From positions 1 through 64,000 of the forward strand of contig JAFGCG010000090.1 of NCBI GenBank assembly GCA_016932715.1: DNA of 64,000 nt. Direction: 5' to 3'. Shown here one piece after another: positions 15,893-24,061 of this stretch. A program made the translations under genes and the position numbers. The notes under the pieces were generated by a model, which did no database searches, was not told the DNA's origin, and was given only the letters and a program-made list of their open reading frames with translations. How positions within the stretch are numbered: position 1 is the stretch's first letter; each line of letters begins with the position of its first letter. This DNA is from Anaerolineales bacterium (GTDB lineage Bacteria; Chloroflexota; Anaerolineae; Anaerolineales; Villigracilaceae).

Positions 15893-16327
15893 TTAGGGTT
15901 GTCGTACCACGCGTATGACCGAGAGAATGAAAATAAGGGTCATCGCGCTCTGTGACGCAATGCAAAATGGACAATATGCCTTAAGCACGGCAACTTCCAG
16001 ATAGATCAAATACAACGTGAAAAGGAAACCTGTCAGCGCCAGCCCAAAAAAGACCAGCGACCCGTTCTGCTGCAGGAAGCCGATCTTTTGCTCGTACAGT
16101 AATAATGCCAAAATCGCCGCGTATCCCGCCACACCCACTACGGCAACCGGGATCTTGTACGCAGCAATATTTATTTTCGAGTAGCGGCTGGCATTCACGA
16201 CCGAACAATCCTTCGAACCGACACACATGCGGTCGTCTGACGTGACCCCGTAGATGGTCATGTACACGGAGACCAGCAAGCCGATGACGGTGAGTGCAAT
16301 TGCCAGCTGTGATAAGCGTTTTTCCAA
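15893..16327 (-). CDS. VKOR-family disulfide-generating membrane protein
   Basis: A 144-aa protein with four transmembrane helices that oxidises extracytoplasmic thiols and passes electrons to quinone. The active-site pair C119-PF-C122 lies at the start of the last helix, and the shuttle cysteines are C35 and C41 in the first loop, with the conserved Ser/Asn region after them (SVVNASRYSK). The start is TTG at 16327, supported by GAGG five bases upstream; no ATG is suitable. It is six bases downstream of moeA. No fused or adjacent thioredoxin partner is present; trxA lies at 22606. Confidence 0.85.
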   Translation of the reverse strand: MEKRLSQLAIALTVIGLLVSVYMTIYGVTSDDRMCVGSKDCSVVNASRYSKINIAAYKIPVAVVGVAGYAAILALLLYEQKIGFLQQNGSLVFFGLALTGFLFTLYLIYLEVAVLKAYCPFCIASQSAMTLIFILSVIRVVRQP

Positions 16328-16333
16328 GGTTCC

Positions 16334-17572
16334 TCAGATTAACCAGGCCTGTAGTTCCTGACCAGCAGGCACGCATTTTACACCAGCGGGGATAATTAGT
16401 AAAGCATTTGCTTGGACAAGTGAGTGCAAATTGCCTGAACCTTGATGACCTGTAAGGTCCGTGATGAAGATGCCACGCTCCGCGTCCTCGCGGACCCGGG
16501 CGCGCAGATAGCTTTCCCGCCCGTCCGAATCGATCTGTTCGGCGCAGCGCACGCGGACCGTTGGCCGGCCTCCGCTCGATGAGCCGCCCAGCCGCTGGAT
16601 GGCTGCGCGCACGAATACTTCGAACCCGACAAAGGCTGAGACCGGGTTGCCCGGCAAGCCAATAAATGGAATTTTTCCATATTCGCCAAATGCCATGGGT
16701 TTTCCGGGGCGCATGTTGACGCGCCAGAAATCCAGGTTGCCGTTCGATTCGATGACTTGCTTGACGTAGTCGAACGCGCCGACGCTGACCCCGGCTGAGG
16801 AAAGGATCAGATCCACGCCGAGCTCGATGGCTTGGTCGAGCAAGTCCTGGACCGCGGCGTGATTATCCCTGGCGACGCCGAGCCGGATCACGTCTGCGCC
16901 GGCCTCCTCGAGCAGCGCGGCGAGCGTATAGGAGTTTGAATCGCGGATCTTGCCCCCCTCGAGCGCCGCATCTGCGGCGAGTAATTCATCGCCGGATGAA
17001 AATAGGGCGACGCGCGGTTTGCGATAGACAAGTACCTGCGCAAATCCGAGCGTTGCCAGCAGGCCGAGGTCCTGCGGTTTGAGGAGGCGTCCTTTGTGGA
17101 GGACAACGTTGCCAGCCTGGATGTCCATGCCGCGCGGACGCCTGTTCGCGCCGGTTTTGACTGACTTGAAGATTTGTACCTCACCTGGCGCAGGAGTCCC
17201 TGCATCGCGATTATTGAAGTCTGTATCTTCCACGGGGACAACCGCATCAGCTCCGTCAGGGATGGGAGCGCCGGTCATGATGCGGGCGGCTTCTCCTGAG
17301 GCGAGGAAAATCGTCGGGTGGGATCCGGCCGGGATATCGGCGACCACGCGCAGGCGGCGCGGCGAAGCGGCCGTCGCCTCGAGCAGATCGGCGGCACGGA
17401 CCGCGAAGCCATCCATGGAGGAATTGTCGAAAGGAGGGAGGTCATTCGCCGCGACGATGTCCTGCGCAAGCACGCGGTCGGAACAGCCCGTGAGCGGCAA
17501 TGTTTCGGTGGTGACGGGTCGGAAGCTAGAGAGGATGCGCTCGCGCGCCTGGTCCACGCTCAACAAAGTCAT
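16334..17572 (-). CDS. moeA: Molybdopterin molybdenumtransferase MoeA
   Basis: A 412-aa enzyme that inserts molybdate (or tungstate) into adenylylated molybdopterin. It shows MoeA domain I/II (LPPFDNSSMDGFAVRA, IMTGAPIPDGADAVVPVED), the central MoCF-binding domain (RVALFSSGDELL, IRDSNSYTLAALLEEAG, LSSAGVSVGAFDYVKQV, KPMAFG, GLPGNPVSAFVGFEVF) and the C-terminal barrel domain IV. It is full length. It probably serves the two aldehyde:ferredoxin oxidoreductases at 46.8 and 50.2 kb, which need the tungsten form of this cofactor. Confidence 0.95.
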   Translation of the reverse strand: MTLLSVDQARERILSSFRPVTTETLPLTGCSDRVLAQDIVAANDLPPFDNSSMDGFAVRAADLLEATAASPRRLRVVADIPAGSHPTIFLASGEAARIMTGAPIPDGADAVVPVEDTDFNNRDAGTPAPGEVQIFKSVKTGANRRPRGMDIQAGNVVLHKGRLLKPQDLGLLATLGFAQVLVYRKPRVALFSSGDELLAADAALEGGKIRDSNSYTLAALLEEAGADVIRLGVARDNHAAVQDLLDQAIELGVDLILSSAGVSVGAFDYVKQVIESNGNLDFWRVNMRPGKPMAFGEYGKIPFIGLPGNPVSAFVGFEVFVRAAIQRLGGSSSGGRPTVRVRCAEQIDSDGRESYLRARVREDAERGIFITDLTGHQGSGNLHSLVQANALLIIPAGVKCVPAGQELQAWLI

Positions 17573-17625
17573 AGTCGGTAAAACGGCGAGATTATACTGT
17601 GATATGGGTGAATTTGGGGTTTGCT

Positions 17626-17662
17626 GCTAATAGCTGTTAGCGATTAGCAATTAGCTATTAGC
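17626..17662. repeat. AT-rich inverted repeat at the end of rel
   Basis: GCTAATAGCT (17626-17635) and AGCTATTAGC (17653-17662) are perfect reverse complements, with further TTAGC/GCTAA units between. It overlaps the rel stop codon. No T-run follows on either strand. Confidence 0.55.
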
Positions 17663-19889
17663 CTGGTTTTGTGCGCTGTGCCTCCAGGACGTTTGGCAGG
17701 CTTTCGATGCGTGTGAGCACACGGCTCAACTGCGCGAGATCACGGATTTCCACCACCAGTTTTATATCAGCGACTGTGCGGTTAAAGTTTATCGAAACAT
17801 CCGCGATATTTACATTTTCAGCTTGCAGCAGGGTGGAAATGTCTCCCATCAAGCCCTGGCGATCATAGGCTTTGACGGTGATATGCACAGGGAAGGTTCG
17901 CTCCACCTTGCCCCAATCCACTTGCAGGAGGCGCTCCGTATCCTTGCGGCGCAGAATGTTGGGACAGTCCTGGCGATGGATGGTCGCGCCGCGCCCGCGC
18001 GTGATGTAGCCGACGATCTGATCGCCGGGCATAGGATTGCAGCAGCGCGCCATGGTGAAAAGCAGACCTTTCAAGCCGACCACCTCCACGGCATCTGTGG
18101 AGAGTTTTGTCTCCTGCGGAGGAATGGTGGCTTCGAGAATGTCAGCCGTCTCTTCGGCTTCGGAGAGGTGCTTGATGACCTTGTTTACGGCGAGATCGCC
18201 ATTTCCCAGCGCAATGAACATCTCGTCAGGGATTTTGAAGCCGAGTTCGCGCGCCATCTTTTCGAAATTAATGTTCGTGATGCCGAGCCTCTGCAATTCG
18301 CGCTCGAGCGTGGCGCGGCCCTGCGCGAGATTCTGTTCATCTTCCTGTTTCTTGAACCAGGCTTTGATCTTGGAGCGGGCGCGCTGCGTTTTGACGAGGC
18401 CCAGGTTTGGATTCAGCCAATCGCGGCTGGGACCGCCGCGCTTCGCAGTCAGGATTTCGACCTGGTCGCCCGTTTTCAATTCCTGATACAACGGGACGAG
18501 TTTTCCGTTGACCCGCGCGCCCCGGCAGCGGTGACCAATGTCTGTATGGACGTGGTAGGCAAAGTCGATCGGCGTCGAACCGGCAGACAGGTCGATGATG
18601 TCGCCGCGCGGCGTGAAGACGTAGACGCGGTCCTGGAAGACATCGGACTTCATGCCTTCCAGGAATTCCTGGGCGTCGTTCACATCGGTGCGCCATTCCA
18701 TCATGTTGCGCAGCCAGTTGATGCGCTGCTCGTAGGACTTGTCGCGGTGCGTGCCTTCCTTGTAGCGCCAGTGCGCCGCGATGCCGTATTCTGCGTTCTC
18801 GTGCATCTCCGTGGTACGGATCTGCACTTCCAGCGGTCGCTTGTCATCATAGATGACAGCCGTATGGAGAGACTGGTAAAAATTATCCTTGGGTGCAGCG
18901 ATGTAATCGTCGAACTCGCCGGGGATGGGGCGCCAATGCGTGTGGATGACGCCCAGGGCTGCGTAACAGGATGGCACATCCGGGACGATGAGACGGACAG
19001 CCCGCACATCGCGCACCAGATCGAAAGGCTTTCCCTTCTGGGTCATCTTTTTGTAGATCGAGTAGATATGTTTGGGTCTTCCACTGATCTCGGCCTGGAT
19101 ATGATGACTCTCCAATAACTCAGAGAGAATGGCTTTGATCGCCTCGATCTGGACTTCACGATCCGGGCGGCGTTCCTGGATTTGTTCGGCGATTTCCTTG
19201 TATTTTTCCGGGTTTAAATAGCGAAATCCCAGGTCTTCCAATTCCCACTTGATCTGCCAGATTCCAAGTCGATTGGCGAGAGGGGCAAAAATATCGAGCG
19301 TTTCTTTTGCGATCCGCTTACGTTTTGGTTCGGGCATGAAACCCAGGGTGCGCATGTTATGCAGGCGGTCCGCCAGCTTGATGATCACCACACGGACATC
19401 ATCTCCCATGGCAAGGAAGGTCTTGCGCAGTGTTTCCGAGACCAGATCCTGTTTACGGCCGAGGGTGCCATCGTTCGCCGAGGCATCCGAGGGTTCCGTG
19501 CCATTGTTGCCGTTGAGCTTCTCCGCGTGCTGATCGTCACGGGAGACGCGCGGCAGGTTTGTCAATTTGGTGACCCCATCGACGAGAACGGCGATGGTTT
19601 CACCAAAATCCTTTTTCAGGTCATTGAGGGTAACGCTGGTATCTTCGACCGTGTCGTGGAGCAGTCCGGCCGCGATCACTTCAGGCGGGACATGCAGGTC
19701 GGCCAGAATGCTTGCCACGGCGAGGCAGTGATTGATGTAAGGCTCGCCTGAATGACGCTTCTGGTCCTGATGGGCCTCCTCCGCCACGCGATAGGCGCGC
19801 TGGATCAATTCCCTCTCGGTCAGAGTGTAATTTTCGGGTAGTTGTTCCAGCAGTCTCTCGAGTGGAACGGCGGTCTTGGATGCCTTCAT
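17658..19889 (-). CDS. rel: Bifunctional (p)ppGpp synthetase/hydrolase (Rel/SpoT)
   Basis: A 743-aa stringent-response enzyme. Domains in order are the HD hydrolase (HSGEPYINHCLAVA, LLHDTVEDT, ADRLHNMRTL), the synthetase (VRAVRLIVPDVPSCYAALG, DDYIAAPKDNFYQSLHT, EVQIRTTEMHENAEYGIAAHW), TGS (VYVFTPRGDIIDL), a Cys-containing ZFD-like segment (ARCCNPMPGDQIVGYITRGRG) and the C-terminal ACT. Both catalytic halves look intact. An insertion of about 25 residues (QHAEKLNGNNGTEPSDASAN) sits in the HD-domain loop and is absent from textbook homologs. ATG 19889 is used; the upstream TTG adds 13 unlikely residues. It is divergent from ybaK. Confidence 0.95.
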   Translation of the reverse strand: MKASKTAVPLERLLEQLPENYTLTERELIQRAYRVAEEAHQDQKRHSGEPYINHCLAVASILADLHVPPEVIAAGLLHDTVEDTSVTLNDLKKDFGETIAVLVDGVTKLTNLPRVSRDDQHAEKLNGNNGTEPSDASANDGTLGRKQDLVSETLRKTFLAMGDDVRVVIIKLADRLHNMRTLGFMPEPKRKRIAKETLDIFAPLANRLGIWQIKWELEDLGFRYLNPEKYKEIAEQIQERRPDREVQIEAIKAILSELLESHHIQAEISGRPKHIYSIYKKMTQKGKPFDLVRDVRAVRLIVPDVPSCYAALGVIHTHWRPIPGEFDDYIAAPKDNFYQSLHTAVIYDDKRPLEVQIRTTEMHENAEYGIAAHWRYKEGTHRDKSYEQRINWLRNMMEWRTDVNDAQEFLEGMKSDVFQDRVYVFTPRGDIIDLSAGSTPIDFAYHVHTDIGHRCRGARVNGKLVPLYQELKTGDQVEILTAKRGGPSRDWLNPNLGLVKTQRARSKIKAWFKKQEDEQNLAQGRATLERELQRLGITNINFEKMARELGFKIPDEMFIALGNGDLAVNKVIKHLSEAEETADILEATIPPQETKLSTDAVEVVGLKGLLFTMARCCNPMPGDQIVGYITRGRGATIHRQDCPNILRRKDTERLLQVDWGKVERTFPVHITVKAYDRQGLMGDISTLLQAENVNIADVSINFNRTVADIKLVVEIRDLAQLSRVLTRIESLPNVLEAQRTKPG

Positions 19890-19958
19890 AGGAATGTATT
19901 TTACTACGTGCACCGATAAGCGGTACAATGCAGAAAATCTGACTCAAATGGATATCAG

Positions 19959-20480
19959 ATGCCCCCTGTAAACAATGTCACCCGTTTTCTGGACGCGCGT
20001 AAGGTTCCCTACACGGCCTTCGAGACCCCTGGCGAGAAATTAGGCGCCCTGGCAACCGCAGAGTTTTTGAATGTGCCGCCTGAAACGGTGTTCAAAACCA
20101 TCGTGGTCACGCGCGACAAGCGAAGCACGCCGCAGAGCGGCAGTGTGGAGAAACCTCGCAAGCCAATTTTGGCGGTCATCCCCGGCACGAACGTTGTGGA
20201 TCTGAAATTGCTGGCTGCATTCCTGGGGGAGAAGAAAGTCCATTTGCCGACGGAGCGGGAAGCCGAAGGACTGACTGGTCTCCAGGCGGGCGGGATCTCT
20301 CCGCTCGCATTGATCAATAAGGGATTTCAAGTGGTGATCGACTCCGCTGCTCAGAAGTATCCTGAGATCCATGTGTCGGGAGGGCAGAGAGGACTCAATA
20401 TTCGATTACCCGTTACTGCTCTCGTCAAATTGACGAACGCGCGCCTTGCTTCCATCAGTCGAACCGGTGAAGAGAATTGA
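19959..20480 (+). CDS. ybaK: YbaK/EbsC-type aminoacyl-tRNA deacylase
   Basis: A 173-aa trans-editing enzyme that hydrolyses mischarged tRNA, typically Cys-tRNA(Pro). The fold is recognised from the N-terminal NNVTRFLDARKVPYTAFETP, VFKTIVV followed by the nucleotide-handling Lys segment, AVIPGTNVVDLKLLAAFLGEKKV, GLQAGGISPLALINKGF (the conserved GGxSPxG-like turn) and VSGGQRGLNI. A TACAAT -10-like sequence lies about 30 bases upstream. It is monocistronic and convergent with the lipoprotein genes, sharing a strong terminator. Confidence 0.88.
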   Translation: MPPVNNVTRFLDARKVPYTAFETPGEKLGALATAEFLNVPPETVFKTIVVTRDKRSTPQSGSVEKPRKPILAVIPGTNVVDLKLLAAFLGEKKVHLPTEREAEGLTGLQAGGISPLALINKGFQVVIDSAAQKYPEIHVSGGQRGLNIRLPVTALVKLTNARLASISRTGEEN

Positions 20481-20538
20481 GCGGGGTATGGTCCCGCCGT
20501 GATTCCTGCGTTCCTATCCGTTGTTCCTGATTAAAAAA

Positions 20539-20570
20539 GAAGAGGTGAGTAACGTCACACTCACCTCTTC
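20539..20570. terminator. Bidirectional terminator between ybaK and lipoprotein genes
   Basis: A perfect 12-bp stem (GAAGAGGTGAGT/ACTCACCTCTTC) with an 8-nt loop. On the minus strand six Ts follow immediately, so it chiefly ends the lipoprotein cluster; it may also stop ybaK transcription. Confidence 0.88.
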
Positions 20571-20592
20571 TATATCAGACAAATTGCTTGAT

Positions 20593-21204
20593 TTATGGAC
20601 CCGTGAATTTGATGGAGCCCGTCCTGACTTCAAATGTCCATTTGTCGGGATTATTGACGCAGCCATAACCGTTGGAATTGAAATTGGGCTTGCCTGAAGT
20701 GTTCCATGCCCACAGGTTGTAGCAGCCGTAGACCAGATCCGTGATCACGACATCGCCATTCTTGGGAATATCATAGGACCGATACCCGCAGGCGCCCAGG
20801 GCAGTCTCATTGAGATACATGGATACCCGAATAGGCGTCTTGGTGTTATTCCAAATCCTGATGATAGTTGGTTTGCCCTTCATGTCCACACCGAGTGGTC
20901 TGGTCGCGCAGGGATCACCGCCGGTATTGGCAGCCGGTGCAGTGGTTGGTGAGGCGAGGACAGCCAGCGTTGGTAATGCCTCGACCGTATTCGTCGGTGA
21001 AGGAATCTGTGTGGGCGTTTCGGTGGGCGGCAGGGGCGTGTTTGTTGGGATGGCTGCCTGGGTCTCTGCGATCATGGTAAAAGCAGCTGCTTGCGCAGTC
21101 CCTGCAATATCTGCCGGGCTGACCGTTGCCACAGGTTCTGCTCCACATGCGCTGATGATCATGGCGAGGGCGGTAATTATGGTGAAAGTGGAAAAGTGTT
21201 TCAT
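20593..21204 (-). CDS. Secreted lipoprotein with Thr/Pro linker (paralog 1)
   Basis: A 203-aa lipoprotein: signal peptide, lipobox SAC (residue about 20), the segment PADIAGTAQAAAFTMIAETQAA, a Thr/Pro-rich linker (PTNTPLPPTETPTQ), and a globular C-terminal domain with paired cysteines (YGC, GYGC). ATG 21204 begins the signal peptide. The PADI(A/Q)xTAQAAAFTM element is shared almost exactly with the next gene, so the two are paralogs. Function unknown; the tail resembles small beta-sandwich surface domains. Confidence 0.75.
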   Translation of the reverse strand: MKHFSTFTIITALAMIISACGAEPVATVSPADIAGTAQAAAFTMIAETQAAIPTNTPLPPTETPTQIPSPTNTVEALPTLAVLASPTTAPAANTGGDPCATRPLGVDMKGKPTIIRIWNNTKTPIRVSMYLNETALGACGYRSYDIPKNGDVVITDLVYGCYNLWAWNTSGKPNFNSNGYGCVNNPDKWTFEVRTGSIKFTGP

Positions 21205-21229
21205 GCTTTGTAAATATCTCCTAATTAAG

Positions 21230-21859
21230 TTAGCAGTCTGGATAGCAGCTGCCTGCTGCCGTAATGTTGTCATTGCCTACCACAATTTTCCAGTTGCCTC
21301 CAGGAATTCTGAAACTGCCAAATGATTTCATATTCTTCTTGCCGGTGATAAACGCTCCCGCGCTGTATTGTCCGGCGGGTCCGCTGAAGCTATCGCCGGT
21401 GATGATCAGGTACCCGCACTGGCCCATATCCGTCTCTACATACATGGATAAAATGATCGTGCCCTTCGGTTTGGTCTGGTTCGATATGGTGAAATGCGCT
21501 GTCTTGCCCTGCCAGGAGGTCAGGGGTTGATTACACGGATCCTGGTTGCTGCCGGAGCCGGAGGGGGATTGTGGCGTGAATGTTGGCAAAGCACCTGGAA
21601 GCAGTACGCCGGGCAAAGGCGTTTCCTGGGTAGGCAAAGCAGGGGCAGCCTCTGTTGGTGACGGGGCTGGACTTGCCGTCTCTGTTGGTGGGATAGGGGT
21701 ATTGGTCGGCAAGGCTTGCTGAGTCTGAGCCACCATGGTAAAGGCGGCCGCCTGAGCAGTTGCTTGAATATCCGCCGGATTCATGGTCGGCGCTGCTTGC
21801 GGAGCGCAGGCGCCTGCAAGCAGGATCGCTGCACTGATGACAAGTACATTTCGTTTCAT
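21230..21859 (-). CDS. Secreted lipoprotein with Thr/Pro linker (paralog 2)
   Basis: A 209-aa lipoprotein with lipobox LAGAC, the shared PADIQATAQAAAFTMVAQTQQA element, linker PTNTPIPPTETASP and a C-terminal beta-rich domain (about 120-209) with four cysteines. ATG 21859 is preferred over the TTG one codon upstream. It lies 25 bases before paralog 1 and belongs to the same minus-strand run. Function unknown. Confidence 0.75.
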   Translation of the reverse strand: MKRNVLVISAAILLAGACAPQAAPTMNPADIQATAQAAAFTMVAQTQQALPTNTPIPPTETASPAPSPTEAAPALPTQETPLPGVLLPGALPTFTPQSPSGSGSNQDPCNQPLTSWQGKTAHFTISNQTKPKGTIILSMYVETDMGQCGYLIITGDSFSGPAGQYSAGAFITGKKNMKSFGSFRIPGGNWKIVVGNDNITAAGSCYPDC

Positions 21860-21900
21860 CAATAGATTAACCTTGAACTGGTTCGAGAGATCGTTTGTTC

Positions 21901-22587
21901 CTATTTAACAGTAACTTTATCTTTATAAAGGGTGATCACAATATCCTCATTCGTATGAAGTCGAAAGTTGCCGATCATCTTGTTGCCGCCTACCCAGGCG
22001 ACATAAAGGTAGGACCCGACGGGCGCCTTGATTTTTATCGTTCCTTCCACCGGATACTCGATAATGGAATATTTACCGTCGGGCATTGTCACCTGCAAGG
22101 AGATATAAGCTTCCGCTTTAGCCTTGTTGACCAGGATGACATGGGCAAAGGGAACTTCCGGCGGCTGGGTTCCATACTTGCGTATGCCCAGGGTGGGAGA
22201 AGCCGTTAATGGATTAGACGCCAGAGTGGCTGTGGTTGTTCCATTTGCTGGTCCGGTCGCGCTCGGTTCGGGCCCGCTCGTTGCGGTTGCCGGAGTTGTC
22301 GTCAGGTCGGAGAATGGCGCGACGGTCGCGAACGGCGTGAAGGTCTCGATGGCGGTGTCCGTGGCGGAGGGTTCTACGGGGAGAACTGCTGTATCGATAG
22401 CGGAATCAGCCGGAAGCGTAGGTTGCGCCGTCAACGATTGCACAACAGCGGTCTGGAATTGTGCATCCGAGGTTCCTGCTGTGTCCACGGTTGGTCCGGC
22501 TGCAGGCGTGGGACTGAACCCGGGGATCTGGCTGCAAGCGCTGAGCAGTATTGCGAATATCGAAGCAACAACAACGGTCTTTTTCAT
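21901..22587 (-). CDS. Secreted lipoprotein with Thr/Ala/Pro linker (paralog 3)
   Basis: A 228-aa lipoprotein: signal peptide and lipobox LLSAC, a long Thr/Ser/Ala/Pro-rich linker (about 25-135), then a beta-rich domain of about 90 residues (ISLQVTMPDGKYSIIEYPV, GSYLYVAWVGGNKM). The domain resembles that of paralog 2 in length and position but has no cysteines. A strong GGAGG precedes the ATG. It is the first lipoprotein gene of the trio, 18 bases after trxA, so all four may be co-transcribed. Function unknown. Confidence 0.75.
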   Translation of the reverse strand: MKKTVVVASIFAILLSACSQIPGFSPTPAAGPTVDTAGTSDAQFQTAVVQSLTAQPTLPADSAIDTAVLPVEPSATDTAIETFTPFATVAPFSDLTTTPATATSGPEPSATGPANGTTTATLASNPLTASPTLGIRKYGTQPPEVPFAHVILVNKAKAEAYISLQVTMPDGKYSIIEYPVEGTIKIKAPVGSYLYVAWVGGNKMIGNFRLHTNEDIVITLYKDKVTVK

Positions 22588-22605
22588 CAGGGCCTCCTTG
22601 TGGGG

Positions 22606-22956
22606 CTACGCTTGACTGACGGCCTCCATAAACTGTGTGACAACATCGCGCAACATCCGTTCTGGTAAAGCACCTACCTGCCGATGGATGATTTTTCCAT
22701 TGGAGACGAACAACATCGTCGGAATTCCCTGAATGCCATACTTCATCATCCATTCAGGGTTTTCGTCGGTGTTTACCTTTGCGACTAAAATCTTTCCTTC
22801 GTATTCGTTTGCCAGCTTCTCGAGGGTCGGGGCAACCATCTTGCAGGGACCGCACCAGGGCGCCCAAAAATCGACGATGACAGGGATGGACGACTGCAGA
22901 ACAGTCTGCTCGAATGCGGCGTCGGTAACGTGAATCGGTTCATTTGGCATGATCAT
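22606..22956 (-). CDS. trxA: Thioredoxin
   Basis: A 116-aa thioredoxin with the active site WAPWCGPCK, cis-Pro in GIPTMLF, and the normal fold length. It keeps cytosolic thiols reduced. There is no signal peptide. ATG 22956 is used, with AAGG upstream; an in-frame ATG at 22950 is a possible alternative. It is divergent from ftsY and followed closely by three lipoprotein genes. Confidence 0.93.
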   Translation of the reverse strand: MIMPNEPIHVTDAAFEQTVLQSSIPVIVDFWAPWCGPCKMVAPTLEKLANEYEGKILVAKVNTDENPEWMMKYGIQGIPTMLFVSNGKIIHRQVGALPERMLRDVVTQFMEAVSQA

Positions 22957-23051
22957 ATACCTTGTTTTGCCTTTTCAGGCGTATTCTTTGAAGCAACCAA
23001 TAATTTGAGCTTGCCCTCAATCGAAAAGCGAGTATAACATAGAAACCCCCA

Positions 23052-23060
23052 TGATATAAT
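23052..23060 (+). promoter_or_regulatory. Extended -10 promoter of ftsY (leaderless start)
   Basis: TGATATAAT (23052-23060) ends eight bases before the ATG at 23069. Transcription should start within one or two bases of the start codon, so the mRNA is probably leaderless. There is no Shine-Dalgarno. Confidence 0.65.
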
Positions 23061-23068
23061 CGCCCGTC

Positions 23069-23977
23069 ATGGTTGATATCCTTGAAAAATGGAGACATGG
23101 GCTGGCGAAAACGAGCAAGATGGCGTTTGGACGCCTTGCGACGTTCCTTGGCGCTACCGAAATCACCCAGGAGACATGGGAGGATCTGGAGACTCTCCTC
23201 ATTCAGGCGGATGTGGGGATCGAGACCACAACCGGAATCGTAGAATCGCTTCAGCGCCTCGTCCAAAGCCGGGGCTTGACCCGCTCCGAGGAGCTTTCGG
23301 AGGCGCTCCGAGCCGAGCTGCGTGCCAGGCTCGATCCCGCGCCAACTCTCCACTGGGAGAACAAACCCTCTGTCATTATGGTGGTCGGTGTGAATGGCTC
23401 CGGGAAAACGACCACGATCGCCAAGCTGGGACAGCGTTTTCAATCTGATGGGAAGACTCTGCTTTTCGGCGCGGCCGATACATTCCGTGCCGCGGCGGTC
23501 GATCAGCTGCAAGTCTGGGGAGACCGGCTGAAGGTGGATGTGATCGCCGGTGCGCCCGAGTCGGACCCGGGCGCGGTCGCGTTCAACGCGGTCCAATCCG
23601 GTGCGGCGCGCGGCCTGGATTTTGTCATCATCGATACAGCCGGCCGCTTGCACACGCGTTTCAACCTCATGGAGGAATTAAAGAAGGTCCAGCGTGTGAT
23701 CGGGAAGGCTTTGCCGGGCGCGCCGCAGGCTGTCTGGCTGGTGCTCGACGCCACAACGGGCCAGAATGCCCTGCAGCAGGCAAAGGCGTTCAAGGAAGCC
23801 GTCGGGGTAACGGGCGTGATCCTGGCGAAACTCGATTCATCCGCGCGCGGCGGCATGGCATTTGCCATTCAGCGCGAGCTTGGCTTGCCCATTTTGTTCG
23901 CCGGGCTGGGTGAACGGACCGAAGATTTAATGCCTTTTGATCCGGATGCTTTTGTTCAGGGCATCCTGGGTCAATAA
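23069..23977 (+). CDS. ftsY: Signal recognition particle receptor FtsY
   Basis: A 302-aa SRP GTPase that docks translating ribosomes at the membrane. It consists of the N domain (about 1-90) and G domain: P-loop VGVNGSGKTTTIAK, GAADTFRAAAVDQL, DTAGRLHTRFNLMEELKK, LAKLDSSARGGMAF and GLGERTEDLMPFDP. It lacks the long acidic A domain, as is common outside gamma-proteobacteria. The start coincides with the predicted transcription start. It is followed by prfB after a structured 84-base gap. Confidence 0.95.
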   Translation: MVDILEKWRHGLAKTSKMAFGRLATFLGATEITQETWEDLETLLIQADVGIETTTGIVESLQRLVQSRGLTRSEELSEALRAELRARLDPAPTLHWENKPSVIMVVGVNGSGKTTTIAKLGQRFQSDGKTLLFGAADTFRAAAVDQLQVWGDRLKVDVIAGAPESDPGAVAFNAVQSGAARGLDFVIIDTAGRLHTRFNLMEELKKVQRVIGKALPGAPQAVWLVLDATTGQNALQQAKAFKEAVGVTGVILAKLDSSARGGMAFAIQRELGLPILFAGLGERTEDLMPFDPDAFVQGILGQ

Positions 23978-23982
23978 CTAAC

Positions 23983-24045
23983 TATTGCTCAGAGCGCCGT
24001 CCCCGGCGCTCGTTCATGCCGCCGAGGACGGTGGCTGGAGCAATA
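23983..24045 (+). promoter_or_regulatory. Structured RNA element between ftsY and prfB
   Basis: Nested inverted repeats: TATTGCTC (23983-23990) with GAGCAATA (24038-24045), and inside them GCCGTCC with GGACGG. The fold would end nine bases before the prfB Shine-Dalgarno (GGAGG, 24054-24058). There is no T-run, so it is more like a leader structure than a terminator. Confidence 0.45.
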
Positions 24046-24061
24046 TAACTTTGGAGGAAAC

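Noticed and set aside
17823..19118. 431-codon open frame antisense to rel
   Set aside because: Shadow of the Rel coding sequence, with no motif or ribosome site.
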